Part shown: one piece after another, positions 1 through 7,369 of the stretch
Layout: every line of letters starts with the position of its first letter
How positions within the stretch are numbered: the stretch's first letter is position 1
Origin: Ogataea parapolymorpha DL-1
Lineage: Eukaryota > Ascomycota > Pichiomycetes > Pichiales > Pichiaceae
DNA: 64,000 nt
Direction of reading: 5' to 3'
Assembly: GCF_000187245.1 (NCBI RefSeq)
Contig: NC_027866.1
Location: 612,411-676,410 of the forward strand
Translations under genes and position numbers: made by a program
The notes under the pieces: generated by a model
Database searches by the model: none
Seen by the model: the letters and a program-made list of their open reading frames with translations, nothing else
Told to the model about the DNA's origin: nothing

Positions 1-68
1 TTAGTACGGAAAATTCTTTTTTTCGTCAATCCAGGAATATATCGGTCTGCGTCGATCGTCGCCCGCCT

Positions 69-77
69 AGTGGCAAA
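69..77 (+). promoter_or_regulatory. PACE-like (Rpn4) site upstream of UMP1
   Basis: The sequence AGTGGCAAA differs by one base from the S. cerevisiae proteasome-associated control element GGTGGCAAA. It lies about 50 bp before the UMP1 start codon. UMP1 and the proteasome genes are known Rpn4 targets in S. cerevisiae. That an Rpn4 orthologue acts here is inference. Confidence 0.5.
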
Positions 78-126
78 AAAAGTATTCCAAATACACTTGA
101 ACATTTATTTATACACAGTGTCTCTA

Positions 127-647
127 ATGGTAAGTGATTGCGCTGAACTATGTGCTCTAACACTCAGTCCAATCCGCTAAGATTAATACCTGGCGAAGCG
201 CACAGTTCTCGCGTCAGCGTGACCGCCTTTGGCGAGCCTGCGCCCTCCGCCCCAGGACTCCACGATACCTTGAGATCAGGCGAGGGACCTCTTTCTGTCT
301 CGTCCAAAATCAACAACAGACACCCATTGGAGAGCAGAGTGCAGAATTGGGACGCTACGCAGAGAGAACACCAGCTCGAAGCCTACAGACGTATATTTGG
401 AGCAGCAGACCCAATAAAGAGAGAGATGGAGCTGAAGCTCGTGCAGGACACTGATTTCAGGCCAGCCGTGCTTGGCGGGTCTTCGAACCTCCACAGAGAC
501 ATCCTGCTGAACAAAGAGACCAGCATTGACTGGGAGGATATTTATTCAGGTAAGTTTGAGCAGATTACGTGTACTAACATCTCCGCAGCCTCAGACAGAC
601 CTCCAATGGACTTCCATACCGAGATGGAAAAGAGGTTTGGTATTTGA
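127..647 (+). CDS. UMP1: Ump1, 20S proteasome maturation factor (3 exons)
   Basis: Ump1 is a chaperone that sits inside half-proteasomes and is degraded when the 20S core matures. The gene model is exons 127-129, 168-549 and 589-647, giving 147 residues; S. cerevisiae Ump1 has 148. Family motifs seen are NRHPLESRVQNW, the RRIFGAADPIKREMEL stretch and LLNKETSIDWEDIY. The first exon is only the ATG. Intron 1 has GTAAGT, CTCTAAC and CAG. Intron 2 has GTAAGT, TACTAAC and CAG; it is 39 nt with no in-frame stop, so an unspliced reading would add 13 residues that the family lacks. A downstream ATG at 150 lies inside intron 1 and is not the start. The next genes are SMY2 and SEC66, the same neighbours as in S. 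cerevisiae. Confidence 0.93.
130..167 (+). other. UMP1: UMP1 intron 1 (38 nt)
   Basis: It begins GTAAGT directly after the start codon, has branch sequence CTCTAAC (branch A at 160) and ends CACTCAG. Splicing joins ATG to a codon run that matches the Ump1 N-terminus in length. Confidence 0.85.
550..588 (+). other. UMP1: UMP1 intron 2 (39 nt, multiple of three)
   Basis: It begins GTAAGT, carries a perfect TACTAAC at 572-578 and ends CCGCAG. The flanking codon becomes GCC after joining. It contains no stop codon, so retention would give a 13-residue insertion rather than truncation. Confidence 0.8.
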
Positions 648-799
648 TTAGTGGTCAGGTACCGCGAGTCTTGCCCCCGTCGTGTGCTTGCAAGGCTCGA
701 TTGAAAAAATTCGTCACGGAAAATTTTTTCGACCACCTATGGAGACGGTATCTTATAGAGACGTCAAATACACCCATTACGAGTAACTAGAGAATCAAG

Positions 800-2648
800 A
801 TGTCGCATTCGATGTATGGAAATTGGTGAGTGAAGAGCTTTTGCAGTAGTCGTGGACGATCCACTAACATGTAGGAACAACCCAAACGCATATTCCAAGG
901 AAAACACAGAACATGTTTACAACATTAATGGTCTGTCAAATTCCAATATTTTGGCTCCTTCCCCAGGCCAGGATGCATTTTCACCGTTGGCCTACAACCT
1001 GCTGTCGGGAGATCAATCCCAGTCGCGGCCAAATGCCCCAATTGAGCACCAGATGGCCGCTCTGACTGTCGACGACAGCCATTTGAAAACGCAGGATTTT
1101 CTGCACCCCTTCGTCGGCCAGCAGCAATCTCCCACAGCGGCTCTCAATGCTTTGAAAGCGCAGTTCCAGCTCCCCAAGGTGGATCCTTCTAATATCAAAT
1201 GGTACTACTTGGACGCATCCAATAATGAGCAGGGTCCGTTTGATTCGTCCTTGATGCAGCAATGGTATTCTCTTCGATACTTCGACTACGGCCTGAAAAT
1301 CCGCCGTGAAGAACAGCAGACGTATATGACTCTTGCAGAATTTATTCAGTCCATAGGAGAGTATCTTGTGCCGTTTTCCGTTCCCTTGGCTCCAGTGGTC
1401 AACCAGCCTGCTACGGCTCCGGTTTTCTCTTCGTTCCAGGAGAGAAATCACTGGACAGCTCCCAACGAGCAGAGTCAGTCGGCGTCAGTGACCCAATCGC
1501 TGCCAGAGCCTGCCAAGACAGAGGAAGCTGCAGTGCCGAAGGTGGACGCCAGCGACATTGAGAGAATTGTGCGCAAGGCGTCCAGTCTGTCTGTGTCAAC
1601 AAAACAGGAGACTCGGGAACCAGAGCCGATTGCGGCTCCTGTGGCCGTTCCTGCGGCTGCCCCAGTAGAGCTAGCAGAGCCAGCTCCCAAGTCTGAGGGA
1701 TTGCCTGCGCCAGAAAAGGCGCCAGAAAAAGCTGCAGAGCCCGTCAAGTCCAAGCCACAGTCTCCAACCACGTGGGCCCCATGGGCTTCCAAGAGCCCTG
1801 TGAAGCCAACCAAGACCTTGGCCGAGATCCAGTCAGAAGAGGCTGAGAGACGCAAAAGGGAGCAAAAGGAGGCGGAGGCTGCCAAGTCTTTGGCTGCCAC
1901 GCTGGCTCCAAAGCAGGAGACTCCAAAGCCGGCCGTGGCCCTTCCTTCTGCTGCCACTTGGGCCAGTGCTGGAACTGTTTCGCAGGCTATCCCTACAATG
2001 ACACTAGAAGAGATCCAGCGAGAAGAAGCTGCCAAGTTGCATGCTGCCAACTCTGCTGCCAAACAGAAACCTGCCGCGGCGTCGTTTGCGGAGGTGACGG
2101 CCAGCAGCGGTTGGACCACGGTGAGCAGCAAGAAGACTGCGAAGCCGGCTGTTCCAGCGCCAACAAAGACCAACAAGCCGTCTGCGGTGATTTCGCCGAA
2201 TGTTCTTAGGTCAGTTTCTGCGCCAGCCGCCACACCGGCCAAAAAACCCGTTGTTGGTAGCACGGTTGCTTCTCCAAAGCCGCAGCCAGTGACAAATAGC
2301 AGCTCGCCAGCAAGAGACTTTTTGGTGTGGTGTCGGACGCAGCTGAGCCATTTGCACAAGGGTATCGACAAGGAGGATATTTTGTCGATCATAATCCAGT
2401 TCCCGACGGGAAGCGAGTCACAGGAAATTATTGCTGACACCATCTACTCCAACTCTGCCACCATGGACGGCAGGAGGTTTGCGAGCGAGTTTATGAAACG
2501 CAAGGCGGAGGTCGAGAAGCTCGTTAAGGCACAGGGAATACATTTCAGCTGGGGCGAGGCTCTGAATGCCAGTGCCCGCGGCCAGGAAGACGATTTCGAC
2601 ATGGCATTTACCAAAGTGGTGAGCAAAAAAAACAGAAGAAAAAACTAG
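800..2648 (+). CDS. SMY2: Smy2/Syh1 GYF-domain protein (2 exons)
   Basis: The GYF domain binds proline-rich ligands; Smy2/Syh1 act in mRNA and translation control and in ER-Golgi genetics in S. cerevisiae. Exons are 800-825 and 875-2648, giving 599 residues. The GYF domain lies near residues 111-175 with the WYYLDASNNEQGPF signature. A long Ala/Pro/Glu-rich linker follows, with two repeated short helices of the form TLAEIQSEEA and TLEEIQREEA. The conserved C-terminal helical block begins near DFLVWCRTQLSHLHKGID and the protein ends in a basic KKNRRKN tail. A reading from 852 would start inside the intron; the spliced start MSHSMYGNW joins cleanly to NNPNAYS. It is tandem to UMP1 and convergent with SEC66. 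Confidence 0.88.
826..874 (+). other. SMY2: SMY2 intron (49 nt)
   Basis: It starts GTGAGT, has branch site CACTAAC with branch A at 867, and ends ATGTAG. The split Trp codon TG/G is restored on joining. This is the longest of the clear introns in the window. Confidence 0.85.
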
Positions 2649-2700
2649 TACAGGTCATAGCATGTGAGTAGCATAGGTATAACAACATTCATTATGTAAG

Positions 2701-3255
2701 TTACGCGGCGACTTGCTTCAGCCACTGGTGATCCAGTGACTCCTTCATTGGTTCGAGCGAGCTGAGACGTCTTCTGAGCGCCTCGTTAATGGTGACCTCC
2801 TGACACACAGGGAAGAACGTCTGAGCCCATCCCTTCTTGAACGACTCGGCCTCCATCGCTAGCTCGTTAAGCTCGAGCTCCTGTAATTTGCTTTGCAATT
2901 TGAAACTTTCGTACACGTCGTCTCCGATGGATCCACGCTGGTACAGCACATTGACGTACTGCTGGATCTCCTTGAGTTTGATCATTCTGCGGATCGCCTC
3001 GGCACCACGCCGGATGAGCGCTGCCTTCAGCACCTTATCGTTAACCTTGGGCTCTGTCTGGTTTTTCAGCTGCAAATACATTTCACGCTGGTAGTTGTCC
3101 TTGAAAATCGGTTTCATGGATACAAGTTTGCTAAGCTTTTTGCGGCGATGAGCAACAGAAAACAGCACCAATGTAGTCAGCAGCACTACCACATACACAA
3201 TCGGGATGTATATGGAGATTGACGAGGGGGCTGGAGTGCCAGATTCTTCCGACAT
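2701..3255 (-). CDS. SEC66: Sec66 (Sec71), Sec62/63 translocon subunit
   Basis: Sec66 is a subunit of the Sec63 complex for post-translational import into the ER. The 184-residue protein has a short lumenal N-terminus, one membrane segment near residues 13-35 (IYIPIVYVVVLLTTLVLF), a basic RRKKLSK stop-transfer sequence and a cytosolic helical domain. S. cerevisiae Sec66 is 206 residues. Position next to SMY2 and UMP1 matches S. cerevisiae gene order, which supports the call. Confidence 0.88.
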   Translation of the reverse strand: MSEESGTPAPSSISIYIPIVYVVVLLTTLVLFSVAHRRKKLSKLVSMKPIFKDNYQREMYLQLKNQTEPKVNDKVLKAALIRRGAEAIRRMIKLKEIQQYVNVLYQRGSIGDDVYESFKLQSKLQELELNELAMEAESFKKGWAQTFFPVCQEVTINEALRRRLSSLEPMKESLDHQWLKQVAA

Positions 3256-3492
3256 GCTTGACTAGGGTGTGTTATTTTTTTTGCATTTTTGCCAGCTCGA
3301 GCAAAAAGTCTACCGACGCGACGAATTCCTACACCCGCCCTGAGCGCCTTCGATGCATATCTTTTTTTCGGTGGTTTCCGGTGTACGGCAATAATGCAGC
3401 TTGCTTATCATGCATAGTCTGTGTTTTGATAGGTAAGTTTCTTTTGCAGCCAATGCGCCAGTTTCTCGGTTGCTGATAAAAGAAAAAGACTG

Positions 3493-3500
3493 TATATAAA
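3493..3500 (+). promoter_or_regulatory. TATA box of the permease gene
   Basis: TATATAAA sits 35 bp before the permease ATG. Core GATA motifs lie upstream (GATAA at 3475-3479, GATAG near 3428). These would fit control by nitrogen-source GATA factors, as known for S. cerevisiae allantoin and nucleobase permeases. That link is inference. Confidence 0.5.
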
Positions 3501-3534
3501 TGCAGCAACCGCATCACCTCGCACCCGAGCACCA

Positions 3535-5241
3535 ATGTCGAAAAAACTGGAGGAAATCAAGCAGGTCTCGCTCGACAACGAGTCGCAATCTGCCGGCTCG
3601 TTCGAGGACAGAACAGGATTCTTTGGCAAGGTCAGGAAACTGGTCAAACGGCTCGAGCTCGACGGCACACAGAACTTTACTCTGTCCCAGCTGTTTCTGT
3701 ATAACTATGACCTCAAACCGCTCGAGGAAAAAAGACGTACTTGGAGATGGTGGAATTTTGTCACCTTCTGGATAGCAGACTCGTTCAACATAAATACCTG
3801 GCAGATTGCCGCCACGGGAGTGCAGGCAGGGCTCAGTTGGTGGGCCACCTGGATCACCATTTGGCTGGGGTACTCCTTCTGCGGCTGTTTTGTTGTTCTG
3901 GCAGCGCGGTACGGTGCGTACAACCATATCTCGTTCCCCGTTGCTACCAGGTCGTCCTGGGGAATATGGGGGTCTCTGTGGCCGGTCATCAACAGAGTGG
4001 TGATGGCTTGTATCTGGTTTGGCGTCCAGTCCGTGCTGGGAGGCCAGTGTGTGGCTCTGATGCTGCGGTCCATTTTCGGTAACGATCTCGAGACCAGAAT
4101 ACCAAACAAGCTGAAGGGAGAAATCTCGTCGTTCCAGATGCTGGCATTCTTTTTGTTCTGGCTATTCCAACTGCCGGCGATCTACATGAAACCGCACACC
4201 GTCCGTCACCTGTTCACCATGAAGGCCATTGCGTGCCCTATAGCTGGAATCGCGTTTCTGGCCTGGACGCTGGTCAAGGCGGATGGAGGCGGCCCGGTCA
4301 TCCACCAGAGCGGCACGCTCAGTGGGTCTGCTTTCGGCTGGGCCTTTGTGAACAGTATGATGAACTCTCTCGCCAACTTTGCCACGCTCATAGTGAACGC
4401 TCCAGATTTCTCCAGAATGTCGCATAAGCCAAACTCCTCCATCTACTCGCAGCTGATCACAATCCCGGTTGCCTTTTCTGTCACCTCTCTCATCGGCGTG
4501 CTGGTCTCTTCGGCAAGCACAGTGCTCTACAACGAGACTTATTGGGACCCTCTGGACGTGCTTTCGCGGTTCCTCGACAATTACAGCAGCGGAGCCAGAG
4601 GAGGAGTCTTTTTGATCGCTCTTGGATTTGCTATTGCCCAACTCGGCACCAACATTTCCGCCAACTCGCTGTCGGCAGGTACTGACATGACTGCGCTGCT
4701 CCCAAAATACATCAACATCAGGAGAGGTGGTTTCATCTGCGCCATCATCGGCTACGCTATTTGTCCATGGAACTTACTCTCGTCCAGCAGCATGTTCACC
4801 ACTTACCTGAGCGCATACGCGGTGTTCCTCTCGTCCATCGCAGGTGTCTACTTCTGTGACTACTACCTCATCAGAAAGGGCCATATTGTGCTGGAAGACC
4901 TGTACACTGCCGATAACTCGAGCCAGTATTTCTACACAGCAGGATTCAACTGGAGAGCCATCTTGGCATACCTTTGTGGAATAGCTCCTAACATTGTTGG
5001 TTTTGTTGGAGCCACACAGACACACACTGTGCCAGACGGTGCTACCAAGGTGTATTACTTCAGTTTTTTCACTGGCTACGCCAGCTCGTGCTGTGTTCTG
5101 TTTCTGCTCACTGCACTGTTCCCGGTGAAAGGAGTGCCGAGAGAAAACCTGTTCCAGAAATCGTGGCTCGAAGAGTGGAAGGACGTGGAGTCCTTTGACG
5201 ACTTCTTCCACCAGCGGCTCGTCACCGAAGAAGTGGCTTAA
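3535..5241 (+). CDS. NCS1 permease, uracil/allantoin type (Fur4/Dal4 family)
   Basis: This is a plasma-membrane proton symporter of the NCS1 family, 568 residues with about 12 membrane segments. Family motifs seen are WIADSFNINTWQIAATG at the first helix, NRVVMACIWFG, FANFATL-type NAPDFSRMSHK, QLGTNISANSLSAGTDMTALLP and the PWNLLSSSSMF stretch. It resembles Fur4, Dal4 and Fui1 all along its length, so uracil, uridine or allantoin are possible substrates; I cannot choose from sequence alone. The N-terminus has several lysines of the kind ubiquitinated in Fur4. Its 3' end is tail-to-tail with the septin gene, 20 bp apart. Confidence 0.85.
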   Translation: MSKKLEEIKQVSLDNESQSAGSFEDRTGFFGKVRKLVKRLELDGTQNFTLSQLFLYNYDLKPLEEKRRTWRWWNFVTFWIADSFNINTWQIAATGVQAGLSWWATWITIWLGYSFCGCFVVLAARYGAYNHISFPVATRSSWGIWGSLWPVINRVVMACIWFGVQSVLGGQCVALMLRSIFGNDLETRIPNKLKGEISSFQMLAFFLFWLFQLPAIYMKPHTVRHLFTMKAIACPIAGIAFLAWTLVKADGGGPVIHQSGTLSGSAFGWAFVNSMMNSLANFATLIVNAPDFSRMSHKPNSSIYSQLITIPVAFSVTSLIGVLVSSASTVLYNETYWDPLDVLSRFLDNYSSGARGGVFLIALGFAIAQLGTNISANSLSAGTDMTALLPKYINIRRGGFICAIIGYAICPWNLLSSSSMFTTYLSAYAVFLSSIAGVYFCDYYLIRKGHIVLEDLYTADNSSQYFYTAGFNWRAILAYLCGIAPNIVGFVGATQTHTVPDGATKVYYFSFFTGYASSCCVLFLLTALFPVKGVPRENLFQKSWLEEWKDVESFDDFFHQRLVTEEVA

Positions 5242-5261
5242 AAAGAAATATATCTTGTTAA

Positions 5262-6333
5262 TCAGTTAACTATTCCCTCGCTAATGGTCAATCTATCGGA
5301 AGAAAGGACACTCGACTGTCTGGAGCCAACGTTGGTTCTCAGTCTGTCCAGAAGAGACCCGGAACTCGTTGGCTTGGAGGCCCTTGAACCAGGCTTCATG
5401 TAGCCGGTTCCTGGTGGATTCTTGGAAAGCTTCTCGGTACGGTACTTTTCGTAGTAGATCCCGTGAGTCGTGTCCTTCAGATCTTGCAGACATGCGCCCA
5501 GCAAACATGTTCTCAAAACAATGTAGTCGCTGTGAGCAGGATCGTCGACTCTCACAATCCCATGAGGCAGACGTCTCACTTTATACTCCACCTGGTCGAT
5601 GATGGCCCTATCCGTACCGGAGACAATGGCAAATGGGACCAGATCCTGAACGCTGCTGACTGCTGACTCGTCGTCCTCCTCGTCAATGTCTGAGAAACAG
5701 TTTGAGAAGTCATACGTGTTGATTCTGTTCTTGGCCAGGTCCCGTAAAATCAGTTTTCTGTTCAAAGCAATCTCCTCCTCAGACAGGATATCCGCCTTGG
5801 AGATCACGGGAATCACGTTGCACCGTTTCCCCAGCTCTTTCATGCAAGCAATGTCCAGCTCCCGCAATCCCTTGCCAGTAGGTCTGATGAAATAGATGGC
5901 AGCATGGATCCTCGTGTCCGTGGCCTTTGGAGTTCTCTGGATCTTGCACTCATCGTTCAGCACCCTCTCAAACTGGCTCTCAATGTAATCTGTGAGACAT
6001 TTTGTCGAGTCTCTGTTGTCGATGAAGTCGCCCAGTCCTGGCGCCATAACCACGTCTAAGTCAATTCTGGTCCCTCCCTCGTAGATCTTGGCAGAGTGAC
6101 TCTCGATCGACAGATCTGCAGGCGCCGGACGATTGGTGGTGATGATGTCCTCGTTGCAAAGAGTGTTGATAAATGTGCTCTTACCTGTTCCCGTCTGGCC
6201 AACAACCAAAATGCTGAGTTGCAAACCCCGTTTAAGGAACTTTTTTTGGCGGATCTCTTCCGCTGTCAGCTGTGCGGTTAGTCTGGTGAAACGGACTCAA
6301 ACTTACAATGTTCAGCTTGGCACTGGTGCTCAT
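5262..6333 (-). CDS. Septin-family GTPase (2 exons), degenerate G3 motif
   Basis: Septins form filaments at the bud neck or in spore membranes. Exons are 6333-6307 and 6269-5262, giving 344 residues. The N-terminus ends in a polybasic KKFLKRG before the G domain. The P-loop GQTGTGKST is near residues 33-41 and the G4 motif reads SKAD. The G3 motif, normally DTPG, reads VVMAPGLGD here, so the usual Asp is missing. After the G domain the tail is short and Ser-rich, without the long coiled coil of Cdc3, Cdc11 or Cdc12. It looks like a divergent Cdc11- or Spr28-like septin; which subgroup is uncertain. The reading frame runs back past the first ATG-less region to the exon junction, so the spliced ATG at 6333 is the only sensible start. 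Confidence 0.85.
6270..6306 (-). other. Septin gene intron (37 nt)
   Basis: On the minus strand it starts GTAAGT, has branch site GACTAAC (branch A at 6278) and ends CGCACAG. Exon 1 is nine codons and both exons are in phase 0. A second AG seven bases on would break the frame. Confidence 0.85.
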
Positions 6334-6376
6334 GTTTAGAAATGGCGTATGATAATTATTGTTCTTTTGTATATAA

Positions 6377-7333
6377 TTATCCTTCTTTTTTATCCTGCGC
6401 TAGCGTTTCTTGATTTTTTTCTGGCGCCGAATCTGGAGCCGCTGTGCCAAATAGCCCCGTGAACTGCTCAAACTCAAGTTTCGGCAGATGCTGCAAAACT
6501 TGGAACGGCGGATCCAGACTGCTCAGAGGCCGGCTCAGCGCCACCAGGTCCTGGTAGCACGCCCAGACCTGTTCCTGGTCCGTGCCCAGCTCCTGCACAA
6601 ACTCAGGAGGAATCTTGAGACTCTGGTCTTTTGCGCAGCTTAAAACAACGCCCAGCATAGCTATCACGTTTGTCTCGTGCAAAAGAACCAACGGCACTCG
6701 CGAAGTCAATTCGTAGACGTTTGTGCACTGTATAAAGAGGTCCTTTGACCGTTTGAGCCAGTCTGTTTCTCTGGGTATGTCTTCTTCTAGTCTTAAAGCA
6801 CTCAGGCACAATTTATAAGGATTGGGAGGAGTGACCTCAAAACATAGAGTCTCCAGTAGCATCTCCTCCAGATTGATCATAAGGTCCTTCCAGCGCCAGA
6901 ATATCTTTGAATTCTCGTCTATCGGGTCCTGACTATTTGCCATCGCAGTTTTTGCGCACACTTTGACAACGTCGGCCAGACGACGCCGACACTCTTCTGC
7001 TTTGCAAGCAATAAATAAACTCGTGGCGGCAACCTCGAAATAGTGGTGGCTCAGCATGTCTCGACGCATGTAAAATCTGTGGAAGTAGCACGACGCAGTC
7101 ATTGCCACCGACCGTGAGAGACGCAGCTGTCTGCAACATTTGAACAAATATATAATTCCCTTGGCTCGCTTTTGGCACTCGTCCTCGAAACTGACTTTCT
7201 TCAGTTCCGACCCGTTTTTTCGCGACGGCGTGCCCTGCTGCAGCTCCTCAAGTGTGTATTTCCAGTTGCTCGTCTTCACATTGATCAGCCCGTCCCAATA
7301 CTCGCCACTGGGGAGGGGTTCCACGGCAGACAT
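6377..7333 (-). CDS. BUR2: Bur2-type (cyclin T/K) cyclin
   Basis: Bur2 is the cyclin partner of the kinase Bur1 (Sgv1), which phosphorylates the RNA polymerase II tail and Spt5. The 318-residue protein has a cyclin box from about residue 40, with the cyclin T/K signature TPSRKNG followed by the RAKGIIYLFKCC, YFHRFYMRR and AATSLFIACKAEE segments. By family alone Ctk2 is also possible. Nearness to UTP13, IFH1 and an F-box gene matches the YLR222C-YLR226W region of S. cerevisiae, where BUR2 lies. It is 36 bp downstream of UTP13 and 43 bp upstream of the septin ATG, all on one strand. Confidence 0.75.
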   Translation of the reverse strand: MSAVEPLPSGEYWDGLINVKTSNWKYTLEELQQGTPSRKNGSELKKVSFEDECQKRAKGIIYLFKCCRQLRLSRSVAMTASCYFHRFYMRRDMLSHHYFEVAATSLFIACKAEECRRRLADVVKVCAKTAMANSQDPIDENSKIFWRWKDLMINLEEMLLETLCFEVTPPNPYKLCLSALRLEEDIPRETDWLKRSKDLFIQCTNVYELTSRVPLVLLHETNVIAMLGVVLSCAKDQSLKIPPEFVQELGTDQEQVWACYQDLVALSRPLSSLDPPFQVLQHLPKLEFEQFTGLFGTAAPDSAPEKNQETLAQDKKEG

Positions 7334-7369
7334 TTTACTGAATAAATATTTTTCATATTTTTTCTCTAT

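Noticed and set aside
150..647. Unspliced UMP1 reading starting at ATG 150
   Set aside because: That ATG lies inside intron 1, and the reading adds a 13-residue insert that the family lacks. The three-exon model gives the expected length.
1475..2443. 322-codon antisense frame over SMY2
   Set aside because: It is the complement of an Ala/Pro/Glu-rich linker; Ala/Ser-rich product, no domain.
3426..3450. GTAAGT...TTTGCAG mini-intron-like sequence before the permease
   Set aside because: Donor and acceptor are under 20 bases apart without a branch site; it lies in the promoter, not in a coding frame.
3219..3476. 85-codon frame between SEC66 and the permease
   Set aside because: It overlaps the SEC66 start and holds Cys/Phe-rich sequence without family features; it is promoter sequence for the permease.
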